From: Pseudomonadota bacterium
Lineage (GTDB): Bacteria; Desulfobacterota; Syntrophobacteria; Syntrophobacterales; Syntrophobacteraceae
Assembly: GCA_023416335.1 (NCBI GenBank)
Contig: JAEZHY010000177.1
Span: 1 to 13,620 of the forward strand
Direction of reading: 5' to 3'
Length of the DNA: 13,620 nt
In this document: one piece after another, positions 6,894 through 13,620 of the stretch
How the letters are laid out: every line of letters begins with the position of its first letter
Position numbering within the stretch: the first letter of the stretch is position 1
The notes under the pieces: generated by a model
The model's input: the letters and a program-made list of their open reading frames with translations, nothing else
Told to the model about the DNA's origin: nothing
Databases searched by the model: none
Translations under genes and position numbers: made by a program

Positions 6894-7211
6894 ATGGACA
6901 ATGAAAACGCTCAGTTTCCAACACTCGAAAAAGGACACGGGCAGAAGAGTATCAAGGACCTGGATTTCTTGCTCGACATCCCTCTTGAAATTTCTGTCGA
7001 ACTTGGCCGAACCAAAATCCTGATCAACGATCTGCTCCAACTCGGGCAGGGTTCGGTCGTGGAATTGACCAAGCTGGCGGGCGAACCGCTGGAGATCCTG
7101 ATAAACCAGAAGCTGGTCGCCCGGGGAGAAGCGGTGGTGGTGAACGAGAAATTCGGAGTGCGAATTACCGACATCATCAGTCCGATGGAACGCGTTAAAC
7201 AACTCGGGTAA
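6894..7211 (+). CDS. fliN: Flagellar motor switch protein FliN
   Basis: FliN forms the base of the C-ring with FliM and is a docking place for the FliH-FliI export complex. The product is a compact 105-residue protein with a short leader and one SpoA domain: LDIPLEISVELGRT at about residues 27-40, then LLQLGQGSVVELTKLAGEP, and VVNEKFGVRITDII near the end. AGGAAGGTGAT lies upstream of the ATG. There is no N-terminal CheC-like or extra SpoA domain, so this is FliN itself rather than FliY. Confidence 0.96.
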   Translation: MDNENAQFPTLEKGHGQKSIKDLDFLLDIPLEISVELGRTKILINDLLQLGQGSVVELTKLAGEPLEILINQKLVARGEAVVVNEKFGVRITDIISPMERVKQLG

Positions 7212-7253
7212 TTACCGCAAAGGCTTGACTGACTCATATTCGAGAGCTGATCG

Positions 7254-7553
7254 ATGGAATTCGGAGTGCAACTATTGAGGCTGGCAGGCAGCCTGGCCCT
7301 GGTTCTGGGACTTTTCTTCGCTTTCATTTATGCCCTGAAGCGATGGGGCGGAGGTTTGAAACGACAGGCGGTCCCGGGATTGCTGGAGGTATTGTCGAAA
7401 CAGTCCTTCGGCCCGCGACACCACCTCATTCTAGTAAAGGTCTCCGGAGAACGGCAAGTGCTTGTGGGCATGTCGCCCCAGAATATGAGCCTTTTGCCGG
7501 TAGGCCACGACTCACCGGTTCAACCCGCAGCAACGGCGGTCGAGACTCTATGA
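7254..7553 (+). CDS. fliO: Flagellar export-gate assembly protein FliO
   Basis: FliO is a small membrane scaffold that helps FliP oligomerise during export-gate assembly. The 99-residue protein has one transmembrane helix at about residues 8-28 (LRLAGSLALVLGLFFAFIYA). A cytoplasmic domain follows with the family's LLEVLSKQSFGPRHHLILVKV and VLVGMSPQNMSLL. The family diverges quickly, so the call also leans on position between fliN and fliP. The ribosome site is weak (GAGAG). Its stop codon overlaps the start of fliP by ATGA at 7550-7553. Confidence 0.9.
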   Translation: MEFGVQLLRLAGSLALVLGLFFAFIYALKRWGGGLKRQAVPGLLEVLSKQSFGPRHHLILVKVSGERQVLVGMSPQNMSLLPVGHDSPVQPAATAVETL

Positions 7554-8455
7554 GCCGATTCTCCAATAGTATTGTGATGATTGGGCTGCAGCCGGAATCT
7601 TGTCCAGTTACGGAACCGACGCCTGACGGCAGTTCCGGCCTCGCCTGTTCTGAGAGACCGGTTTTGGGACTGGGACATCTCTCATGCGCGTCTTCCTGGA
7701 AAAAGTCTCTGGCCATGGCGCTTCTGGTGCTGGCCGCGTTTTTCCTCCTCCACCCTGTTGTCGCATCCGCGGCCGGGATAGATTTGCCCGGACTCAATTT
7801 CAACCTGGACGACGCCAAAGGGCCGCAACAGGTTTCCGGCGTGTTGCAGATAATCCTGCTGCTCACCGTCCTCTCGCTCGCGCCCGCAATTCTCATTCTC
7901 ATGACGAGCTTCACGCGATTCGCTATCGTGCTCTCTTTCCTGAGGCATGCGCTCGGAACGCAGACATCGCCGCCAAACCAGATCATTGTGGGACTGGCGC
8001 TCTTTATGACCTTTTATGTCATGCAGCCGGTCTGGCAGCGAATTAACCAGGAAGCGATCATCCCCTACCAGCAGCAGAAGATCTCCGGTGAAGAGTTCGT
8101 CAAGCGCGGCACGGTGCCCCTCAGGGATTTCATGCTGAAACACACCGGGAAAAATGACCTTGCGGTCTTCGTTTCGATCACGCAAAAAGAGAAACCTCAA
8201 AACGCCGAGGCACTTCCGATCACAACGGTTATTCCGGCCTTTGTAATCAGCGAGCTGAAAGTTGCATTCCAGATCGGGTTCATGCTCTATATACCGTTCA
8301 TCATCTTGGACATGGTGGTTTCGAGCATCCTGCTCTCCATGGGCATGATGATGCTGCCCCCCGTAACGATCTCACTTCCGTTCAAACTGATGCTCTTCAT
8401 CCTTGTTGACGGGTGGAGCCTGCTGGTGGGATCTCTCGTGAAGAGTTTCCAGTAG
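7550..8455 (+). CDS. fliP: Flagellar export-gate protein FliP with an unusual N-terminal extension
   Basis: FliP forms the core pore of the export gate, with FliQ and FliR. The family core is intact: SFTRFAIVLSFLRHALGTQ, PPNQIIVGLALFMTFYVMQP, PAFVISELKVAFQIGFMLYI, then MMMLPPVTISLPFKLMLFIL at the C-terminus. A cleavable signal peptide, usual for FliP, is seen as KKSLAMALLVLAAFFLL ending in VVASA. I chose the ATG at 7550, which overlaps the fliO stop and suggests translational coupling. That start leaves 50 residues before the KK of the signal peptide, rich in Ser, Pro and Gly and unlike FliP. The ATG at 7715 would start inside the hydrophobic stretch and lose KK; a TTG at 7664 is another option. 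The identity is secure; the start is uncertain. Confidence 0.93.
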   Translation: MSRFSNSIVMIGLQPESCPVTEPTPDGSSGLACSERPVLGLGHLSCASSWKKSLAMALLVLAAFFLLHPVVASAAGIDLPGLNFNLDDAKGPQQVSGVLQIILLLTVLSLAPAILILMTSFTRFAIVLSFLRHALGTQTSPPNQIIVGLALFMTFYVMQPVWQRINQEAIIPYQQQKISGEEFVKRGTVPLRDFMLKHTGKNDLAVFVSITQKEKPQNAEALPITTVIPAFVISELKVAFQIGFMLYIPFIILDMVVSSILLSMGMMMLPPVTISLPFKLMLFILVDGWSLLVGSLVKSFQ

Positions 8456-8468
8456 AAGGATTGAGACC

Positions 8469-8738
8469 ATGAACTACGAGTTTATTCTCGGATTCAGCAG
8501 GCAGGCACTCGAAACTATGCTTCTGGTAAGCCTTCCCATTCTCGGGCTGAGCATGGTTGTCGGGCTGATAATCAGCATTTTCCAGTCAGTCACCCAGATT
8601 CAGGAAATGACCATCACCTTCGTTCCAAAGATCGTGGTGACTTTCGTGGGACTGTTGATTTTCGGCTCATGGATGCTCGGGAAGCTCGCCGATTTTCTGC
8701 GGGATGTAATCCTGAACATCCCGCACCTGGTGGGATGA
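8469..8738 (+). CDS. fliQ: Flagellar export-gate protein FliQ
   Basis: FliQ is a small two-helix protein of the export gate that wraps the FliP-FliR helix. The 89-residue product has two hydrophobic hairpin halves, ALETMLLVSLPILGLSMVVG and IVVTFVGLLIFGSWML, joined by the conserved SIFQSVTQIQEMTITFVPK. An AAGGA site precedes the ATG, 13 bp after the fliP stop. The last codon and stop overlap the start of fliR. Confidence 0.97.
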   Translation: MNYEFILGFSRQALETMLLVSLPILGLSMVVGLIISIFQSVTQIQEMTITFVPKIVVTFVGLLIFGSWMLGKLADFLRDVILNIPHLVG

Positions 8739-9511
8739 GTGCCTTGGCAACCCTGAATATCAACCTGAACGAACTCGCAGTGCTTCTCTCCATTCTTTTG
8801 CGCCTGAGCGTAATCCTGTTCATGCTTCCCATATTTACCTACGGCCAGATTCCAAACAACCTCAAGGTCGGCCTGATCCTGTCGCTCACCCTGATGATCT
8901 ATCCCCTGGTAAGCCAGGATATGAAGCCCATTCCGCTCAGCCCGCTACCCCTTTCCTCCGTGGTCGTCGGAGAAGTCGTCTTCGGCATCCTCTTTTCTCT
9001 TTCCATGCTCCTTATTATGACTGCGTTCCAGTTCGCCGGCGAACTGATCGGATTCGAGACGGGGCTGGGTTTTGCCCAGGTTGCCGATCCCTCCGGCAGG
9101 CAGGAGACCGTGCTCGGAGTCTGGACACAACTCCTTGCCATCATGGTTTTCTTTTCCCTGAACGGTCACCTGGTCGTCCTGAGACTCATCATCGAAAGCT
9201 TCAAAACGGTGCCGGTAGGCTCTTTTGAACTCGATGCGGCAATCTTTGGAAAGATGCTTCATCTCTCCGGACTCCTTTTCGTGCTCGCGGTAAAACTGGC
9301 CGCACCGTTCATGGCGGTGCTGATTCTCGTGCAGGTCGGCCTGGGCCTGTTATCCAAATTTGCCCCGCAAATAAACATCCTCGCCACAAGCTTTCCAATT
9401 ACGATAACTATCGGCATTTTCTTCATGGGACTGATGGTCGCAGTCTGGGGCGAGATGGCGGGAAAGTCCTTCGCCGAGCTTTTTATCTTCCTGAGAAATT
9501 TCACGAGATAG
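8735..9511 (+). CDS. fliR: Flagellar export-gate protein FliR
   Basis: FliR caps the FliP ring and joins FlhB to the export gate. The 258-residue protein is strongly hydrophobic with several membrane segments. It carries the family's RLSVILFMLPIFTYGQIPNN and the well-conserved GFETGLGFAQVADP. The C-terminal part has PQINILATSFPITITIGIFF. I placed the start at the ATG at 8735, which overlaps the fliQ stop (ATGA); an upstream ATG in the same frame (8669) lies inside fliQ and adds 22 residues unlike FliR. It is the last gene of this operon segment; only 18 bp separate it from a convergent gene remnant, and no clear terminator lies between. Confidence 0.96.
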   Translation: MSALATLNINLNELAVLLSILLRLSVILFMLPIFTYGQIPNNLKVGLILSLTLMIYPLVSQDMKPIPLSPLPLSSVVVGEVVFGILFSLSMLLIMTAFQFAGELIGFETGLGFAQVADPSGRQETVLGVWTQLLAIMVFFSLNGHLVVLRLIIESFKTVPVGSFELDAAIFGKMLHLSGLLFVLAVKLAAPFMAVLILVQVGLGLLSKFAPQINILATSFPITITIGIFFMGLMVAVWGEMAGKSFAELFIFLRNFTR

Positions 9512-9529
9512 GATAGCGGGAACGCCTGC

Positions 9530-9998
9530 CTACTCCGGAGTGCCTGTTTTCAGCGCACGAGGTCGGCGCTTCAAATTTCCGGCGGCGCAGGTACCCAGCC
9601 TTTGCCTCAGGCATTCCACTTTGTTGGGGTCCTCATCGAGCAAAAACAGCAGGTTATTGGTACCGACACACGGCAGGAGATCGCCGCTCTCGTATTTCTG
9701 AAAAGCTCGCGGGCCGCCTCCGATGATAAGTCCCGCCTGTTCCTGTGTAAGATGAAGTTTTTTGCGGATACGTCTGATTTCTTCTGAAGAAAGCAAACCC
9801 TCACAACGGGCTTTGAGCCGAATCAGTGCTCTGTCCGATACTCTCAAATCCGCACCGGCGTGAATACTCTCATCGCAATCGCCGCAATACCATCCAGGCA
9901 TTTCGACGGTGATCGATTCGCCTTTATAAAGTCAAAGTCAGAGGGCGCTTATCTCGGTGCATCGGCGCCCCTGTTTTTGGACAAACAGGATTATGCAT
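9530..9998 (-). pseudogene. MqsA/YgiT-type antitoxin gene broken by a one-base frameshift
   Basis: The downstream part (123 residues from an ATG at 9901) is typical of the zinc-finger plus helix-turn-helix antitoxin family: GWYCGDCDESI, VSDRALIRLKARCEGLL, then the HTH IRRIRKKLHLTQEQAGLIIG and RAFQKYESGDLLP. Upstream in this frame is YKGESITVE, then TGA at 9932-9934. In the neighbouring frame, an ATG at 9998 with a strong AAGGAGG site (10005-10011) encodes 24 residues ending CPKTGAPMHRDKRPLTLTL, the expected N-terminus of the family, then stops at TAA (9924-9926). One extra base in the TTT run near 9928-9930 explains the break. No toxin gene is seen beside it. A sequencing error or a functional shorter product from 9901 remains possible. 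Confidence 0.82.
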
Positions 9999-10011
9999 TT
10001 TCCCCCTCCTT

Positions 10012-10240
10012 AAATGAGAGTAATCGCCTTCAACACTGAAAAATCGGGATTTGAACGCTTCAAGATCATAAGTGGACTTTCTCTTCTAGGTACCGCTGAA
10101 GCATACATCTTAATGGTGTAAATAATAAGCAGGTACTCGTATACACTGCGGGTAAATTCGCCTGATCACATGAATCAACTTCCCAGGCAAACGTACATAT
10201 ACGGAATTGCGTTCAAGTTTGTGCCGATCAACACACCTAT
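10012..10240. other. Non-coding stretch upstream of the antitoxin remnant
   Basis: No gene is seen on either strand. The minus strand here would be expected to hold a toxin gene or the promoter of the antitoxin remnant. I find no toxin-like protein of 60 or more residues and no convincing -35/-10 pair; TTTACA and TAAGAT near 10110-10122 are too close together to form one. Confidence 0.5.
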
Positions 10241-10331
10241 GTCATTCCAGCGAAAGCCGGAATCCAGTCCTTCAAAAGCATCTGGATCCCGGAGTGAGCT
10301 TGTCCTGATCGAAGAGAAGGGCCGGAATGAC
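10241..10331. repeat. REP-like interspersed repeat (GTCATTCC...GGAATGAC)
   Basis: The outer arms GTCATTCC (10241-10248) and GGAATGAC (10324-10331) are perfect inverted repeats. The inner arms GGAATCCAG (10259-10267) and CTGGATCCC (10282-10290) match at 8 of 9 bases. To my knowledge this 'GTCATTCC-GCGAAAGCCGGAATCCAG' pattern is a common intergenic repeat in many Gram-negative genomes. A 61-codon open frame across it is a by-product. Confidence 0.75.
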
Positions 10332-10470
10332 GGCTTTGATTCTCTATCATCTTGAACGAAAGCTATTGATACTCACAATTTTTCAATATAAGAGATCCGC
10401 CCGCTGATCTTTCCCTCCAATTCAGCAGTCCCCAAGTAATTTCAGCCACCTCCCCACGACATCCCTTTTT

Positions 10471-10486
10471 TGGAACACTTTCCGCA
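10471..10486 (+). promoter_or_regulatory. Weak candidate sigma-54 promoter for flhB-flhA
   Basis: TGGAACACTTTCCGCA has the required GG (10472-10473) and GC (10484-10485) 10 nt apart, but lacks the TT before the GC and the C after GG. Transcription would start near 10497, leaving a leader of about 240 nt. flhB-flhA is cut off from the fliL operon by the insertion and probably needs its own promoter, which is the main reason to list the site. Confidence 0.3.
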
Positions 10487-10586
10487 ATAGCTAATCGATG
10501 GGCTCTCTCAACCCGGCAATTTTCAGGGAGGAAGACCTTCCGGTCTCGTTCGTTTCGTTCGGTGATCCCAAAGCCCTATGAAGGAA

Positions 10587-10706
10587 CCGGGACCGGCCCG
10601 GCAGCTTGATCCACCCTGCCTCCCGGCCTTGGCAGACAACGTCTTGCCGGCGTTCATCGGAGTCTTAAAAATCTCCTCCCCGGCGGGACAAAAAATTGAC
10701 CGGGGA
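10587..10706 (+). promoter_or_regulatory. Hairpin-rich leader upstream of flhB
   Basis: Three hairpins follow one another. They are CCGGG-ACCGG-CCCGG (10587-10601), GGCAGAC-AAC-GTC(T)TGCC (10631-10648, one bulged T), and TCCCCGG with a 16-nt loop to CCGGGGA (10677-10706). The last one is followed by AGTATTTTTG, which is weakly terminator-like, and then the flhB ribosome site. No riboswitch class is recognised. The structures may be remnants or may attenuate expression. Confidence 0.35.
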
Positions 10707-10738
10707 AGTATTTTTGACATTCTTCAGGCGGTGAAAAA

Positions 10739-11815
10739 TTGGCATCGAGCCAGGAAAAGACAGAACAACCAACCGGTAAACGCTTGAGTGAAGCCCGAAA
10801 TCGTGGACAGATCGCAAAAAGCCGCGACCTGGTGGCGGTCAGCACAATCATTACCGGCTGTCTAGCCATATACCTTACCAGAGATCTGATGCTCTCAAAC
10901 TTCCGGGAGATCCTGGAACTTGTCTGGTCAAAAGAATCCTTTTCCGTTCCGGGTTACTTCACCGGGGCCGAGTTCTCGACGCATGTCCTTCTCTCCATCT
11001 TCATAATGCTCGCGCCGGTCACGATCACCGTTCTGGCAACGGCCATCCTCCTCAACCTGGCTCAAATGAAGGGTTTTCTCATCTCTTTCGAAGCAATGCG
11101 GATCAGTTTCTCCAACCTCAACCCGATCCAGGGCTTCCACAGAATGTTTTCCCTCAGGTCCCTGATCGAGCTGGTCAAGTGCGTCCTCAAGATGCTGATC
11201 ATCTCCTACGCCATCTACGCAGTCCTGTGGCCCGAAAGAGAGACCCTCGCCGAACTGGCGGGCATGGAAGTATCCGAATTCCTGCACATTACCGGCATCC
11301 TCGGCCTGAAGATAGTGCTTCGCGTGGCCGGGATCATGCTGGTTTTGAGCCTGGGCGATTTTCTTTACCAGAAATGGCAGACCAGGAAAGACCTCATGAT
11401 GACCCGCCAGGAGGTAAAAGAAGAAGCAAAGCAAAGCGAAGGGAACCCGCAGATAAAGTCAAGAATCCGCTCCATCCAGCGAACGCTTGCCCGGCAGCGC
11501 ATGCTTTCCAAGGTGCCCAAGGCAAGCGTGATCGTCACGAACCCGACCCACTTCGCCGTAGCGCTTCTGTACAAATCGGGCATGGAAGCTCCGACGGTCG
11601 TGGCCAAGGGAGCCGATTTCCTCGCAAAGAAGATAATCGGTATCGGAAGGAAACACGGCGTTCCGGTTGTACAGAATCCTCCTTTGGCACGTGCTTTGTA
11701 TAAACAGGTTAAGCTCGACGAATCGATACCTGCGGAACTCTATCGGGCTGTAGCAAAGATACTGGCTTACATCTACCAACAAAAACAATCAATGCGGCGG
11801 AACCAGAATGGCTAA
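10739..11815 (+). CDS. flhB: Flagellar export switch protein FlhB
   Basis: FlhB regulates which substrates the flagellar type III system exports. The 358-residue protein starts with the conserved EKTEQPTGKRLSEARNRGQI, then SRDL. It has four membrane helices over about residues 30-210, followed by a charged cytoplasmic linker (MMTRQEVKEEAKQSEGNPQI). The NPTH autocleavage site is at residues 268-271; cleavage between N268 and P269 allows the switch triggered by FliK. Typical downstream motifs are VVAKGADFLA and PVVQNPPLARALY. The start is a TTG at 10739, chosen because AGGCGGTG (10726-10733) precedes it and the family N-terminus follows at once; no in-frame ATG fits. The gene overlaps flhA by 8 bp. 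Confidence 0.97.
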   Translation: MASSQEKTEQPTGKRLSEARNRGQIAKSRDLVAVSTIITGCLAIYLTRDLMLSNFREILELVWSKESFSVPGYFTGAEFSTHVLLSIFIMLAPVTITVLATAILLNLAQMKGFLISFEAMRISFSNLNPIQGFHRMFSLRSLIELVKCVLKMLIISYAIYAVLWPERETLAELAGMEVSEFLHITGILGLKIVLRVAGIMLVLSLGDFLYQKWQTRKDLMMTRQEVKEEAKQSEGNPQIKSRIRSIQRTLARQRMLSKVPKASVIVTNPTHFAVALLYKSGMEAPTVVAKGADFLAKKIIGIGRKHGVPVVQNPPLARALYKQVKLDESIPAELYRAVAKILAYIYQQKQSMRRNQNG

Positions 11816-13620
11816 GGCGGAAGCGAGAGAAAGCCTCTTTAAGGAACGGCTGAAGGGAATTTCGGACAGCGACGCCCTGATGGGAATCGGGGTGGTCACG
11901 ATTCTCTCCGTCATGCTTTTGCCGCTCCCCAGCAGCTTTCTTGACGTTTTGCTCATCATCAATATCTCCTCCGGGTTGATCGTACTCCTCACGGCAATCT
12001 ACAGCTACAAGCCGCTGGATTTCATCATCTTCCCTTCCCTGCTTCTGATGACGACCCTCTTCCGCATTGCCCTGAACGTGGCAAGCACCCGACTCGTGCT
12101 CCTGCACGGGCATGAAGGAAGTCTGGCGGCAGGTCATATAATTCACGCCTTCGGCAACTTCGTCGTCGGCGGCAACTATGTCGTCGGGTTCGTCATGTTC
12201 ATAATCCTCGTGATCGTCAATTTTATGGTCATCACGAAGGGTACCGAACGTATTTCGGAAGTTGCCGCTCGTTTTACCCTGGACGCGATGCCCGGAAAGC
12301 AGATGAGCATCGATGCCGACCTCAATACAGGAATGATCGACGACAGGGAGGCGCGCAGGCGCCGTGAGATGATCCGCCAGGAATCGGACTTCTACGGCAC
12401 CATGGACGGCGCAAGCAAGTTCGTCCGCGGAGATGCCATTGCCGGTATTCTCATAACCCTGATCAATATCATCGGCGGCCTTTCGATAGGCATTATGCAG
12501 AACGGAATGCCCATAACGGAAGCACTCAAGACATACACGCTGCTGACGGTGGGTGACGGTCTCGTATCTCAGATTCCCGCATTGGTAATATCCACCTCAG
12601 CAGGTATCCTCGTCAGCCGCGCAGCTTCGGAAATGGGCATGGGAGCCGCATTCGGGAAACAGTTCAGCATGCACCCCAAGCCCCTCTACATTACCGGGGC
12701 CGTGCTCTACTTCCTTTGCATCGTACCCAGCTTTCCGGCGCTGCCCCTGTTTCTGGTCGGTTCCGTTCTGATTGCGATTGCCACCAAAATATCCAGGAAG
12801 CGCAAAACCGACGACACGCCGAATGCAGGTGAAGCCGAACAGCCCGGAAAGGCTCAGGCAGGGGCCGAATCCGACCTCCCGCCGCTTCTCGATATCCTTG
12901 AACTGGAACTTGGATACGGGCTGATTCCTCTGGTCGACGAGGCCCAGAACGGAGACCTGCTGCCGAGGATAAAGGCAATCAGACAGCAACTCGCGCTCGA
13001 GTTCGGAATTCTGGTCCCCGCTCTTCACGTCAGGGACAACCTGCAGCTCAGGCCGACGGAATATCGACTGCTTCTGAAAGGAAACCCGGTCGGAAAGGGC
13101 GAAATCATGGTCGAACACTACCTGGCCCTGAACGGCGGGGACAGCACAATCGAACTCAAGGGAATTCCGACGAAAGATCCGGCTTTCGATCTGCCCGCGG
13201 TCTGGATTCCCGAAAGCCGGCGAGACGAAGCGACCAGGGCCGGATACACCGTCATAGATCCTTCCACCGTAGTGGCCACACATTTAACGGAGCTATTCAA
13301 GAAATACGCCGACCAGATGCTGACGCGCCAATCGGTTCAGCAGTTGCTCGACAACCTCGCGACGCAGCAGCCCAAACTCGTGGACGAACTGGTGCCGAAC
13401 CTGCTCTCCCCAGGCGTCATTCAGAAGGTCCTACAGAACCTGATTCGCGAAGGTGTCTCGATCCGCGATCTCCAGACCGTTTGCGAAACCCTGGCCGACT
13501 ATGGTGCATTGACCAAGGATCCCGACCTGCTGACTGAATATGTCCGCCAGGGCCTGGCCCGCACGATAACACGGCCATACGAGACCGACGATCACAAGTT
13601 CCCGGTTCTCTCCCTCCAGC
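11808..13620 (+). CDS. flhA: Flagellar export-gate protein FlhA, 3' end outside the window
   Basis: FlhA forms the nonameric ring of the export gate; its cytoplasmic domain binds chaperone-substrate complexes and energises export with the proton-motive force. The window holds 604 codons without a stop; the family is usually about 690-700 residues, so roughly 90 are missing. The membrane part starts at about residue 25, with FRIALNVASTRLVLLHGHEG. The FHIPEP signature (EVAARFTLDAMPGKQMSID) follows near residues 150-168, and SDFYGTMDGASKFVRGDAIA comes next. A charged linker leads to the cytoplasmic domain with LELELGYGLIPLVDEAQNGD and VIDPSTVVATHLTEL. The ATG (11808) lies inside the end of flhB (ATGGCTAA overlap), suggesting translational coupling. 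Confidence 0.97.
   Translation, partial: MAKAEARESLFKERLKGISDSDALMGIGVVTILSVMLLPLPSSFLDVLLIINISSGLIVLLTAIYSYKPLDFIIFPSLLLMTTLFRIALNVASTRLVLLHGHEGSLAAGHIIHAFGNFVVGGNYVVGFVMFIILVIVNFMVITKGTERISEVAARFTLDAMPGKQMSIDADLNTGMIDDREARRRREMIRQESDFYGTMDGASKFVRGDAIAGILITLINIIGGLSIGIMQNGMPITEALKTYTLLTVGDGLVSQIPALVISTSAGILVSRAASEMGMGAAFGKQFSMHPKPLYITGAVLYFLCIVPSFPALPLFLVGSVLIAIATKISRKRKTDDTPNAGEAEQPGKAQAGAESDLPPLLDILELELGYGLIPLVDEAQNGDLLPRIKAIRQQLALEFGILVPALHVRDNLQLRPTEYRLLLKGNPVGKGEIMVEHYLALNGGDSTIELKGIPTKDPAFDLPAVWIPESRRDEATRAGYTVIDPSTVVATHLTELFKKYADQMLTRQSVQQLLDNLATQQPKLVDELVPNLLSPGVIQKVLQNLIREGVSIRDLQTVCETLADYGALTKDPDLLTEYVRQGLARTITRPYETDDHKFPVLSLQ

Noticed and set aside
6318..7202. 294-codon open frame antisense to fliM and fliN
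   Set aside because: Its composition (rich in His, Asp, Phe) is what antisense of GC-rich coding sequence gives. No ribosome site or domain is seen, and the sense genes are certain.
8669..8734. Upstream start for fliR
   Set aside because: It lies within fliQ and adds unrelated residues; the ATGA overlap at 8735 is typical.
10012..10240. Possible MqsR/DUF4258-type toxin next to the antitoxin remnant
   Set aside because: No minus-strand frame of adequate length or toxin-like motif is present here.
10170..10355. 61-codon open frame (+) containing SFQRKPESS
   Set aside because: This is the familiar translation of the GTCATTCCAGCGAAAGCCGGAATCC repeat, not a protein gene.
1..13620. tRNA, rRNA, CRISPR arrays, insertion-sequence transposases, prophage or a new defence system
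   Set aside because: None seen. Apart from the antitoxin remnant and small repeats, all coding content is recognised flagellar machinery.

Overview
This window is a chromosomal flagellar gene cluster. It holds the hook-length/hook-assembly genes (fliK, flgD and a short flgE-type gene), the fliL gene, the switch genes fliM and fliN, and the flagellar type III export-gate genes fliO, fliP, fliQ, fliR, flhB and flhA. The cluster order, a Gram-negative-type FlgD/FliL set, moderately GC-rich coding sequence, and sigma-54 (-24/-12) promoters in front of two flagellar transcription units suggest a Gram-negative, flagellated bacterium. My best guess is a Desulfobacterota/Syntrophobacter-like lineage. 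That is an inference from gene order and protein flavour, not a database result.

Layout. Positions 2-2503 (+) carry the 3' part of a very long fliK whose reading frame is open to the left window edge. Positions 2504-3242 hold no convincing gene but contain a nested inverted-repeat element and a partial copy of a second repeat family. A strong bidirectional terminator (3243-3268) separates fliK from two genes on the opposite strand: flgD (4848-4168) followed by a 264-residue FlgE/F/G-family hook/rod protein (4091-3297). A ~510-bp divergent intergenic region carries one outward-facing sigma-54 promoter for each side (4917-4932 on -, 5273-5288 on +). It also holds a perfect 9-bp inverted repeat between them that could be an activator site.

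From 5358 the + strand operon runs fliL-fliM-fliN-fliO-fliP-fliQ-fliR with tight spacing; fliO/fliP and fliQ/fliR overlap by ATGA. The usual fliR-flhB junction is interrupted by about 1.2 kb (9512-10738). That stretch contains a frameshifted MqsA/YgiT-type antitoxin gene on the minus strand, a REP-like repeat of the 'GTCATTCC...GGAATGAC' type, and a hairpin-rich leader. flhB (TTG start) then overlaps flhA by 8 bp, and flhA runs off the right edge about 90 residues short of its usual end.

Together the genes make the export gate (FliPQR core, FlhB substrate-specificity switch, FlhA nonameric ring), the FliM/FliN C-ring, the stator-associated FliL, and the hook cap, hook-type subunit and ruler. 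FliK is expected to trigger the specificity change in FlhB, whose NPTH autocleavage motif is intact. I did not find a new biological system. The real oddities are the inversion of flgD-flgE relative to fliK and fliL, the paired sigma-54 promoters, the very long FliK beside a short hook-type protein, the unusual FliP N-terminus, and the decayed antitoxin inserted in the export-gate operon.
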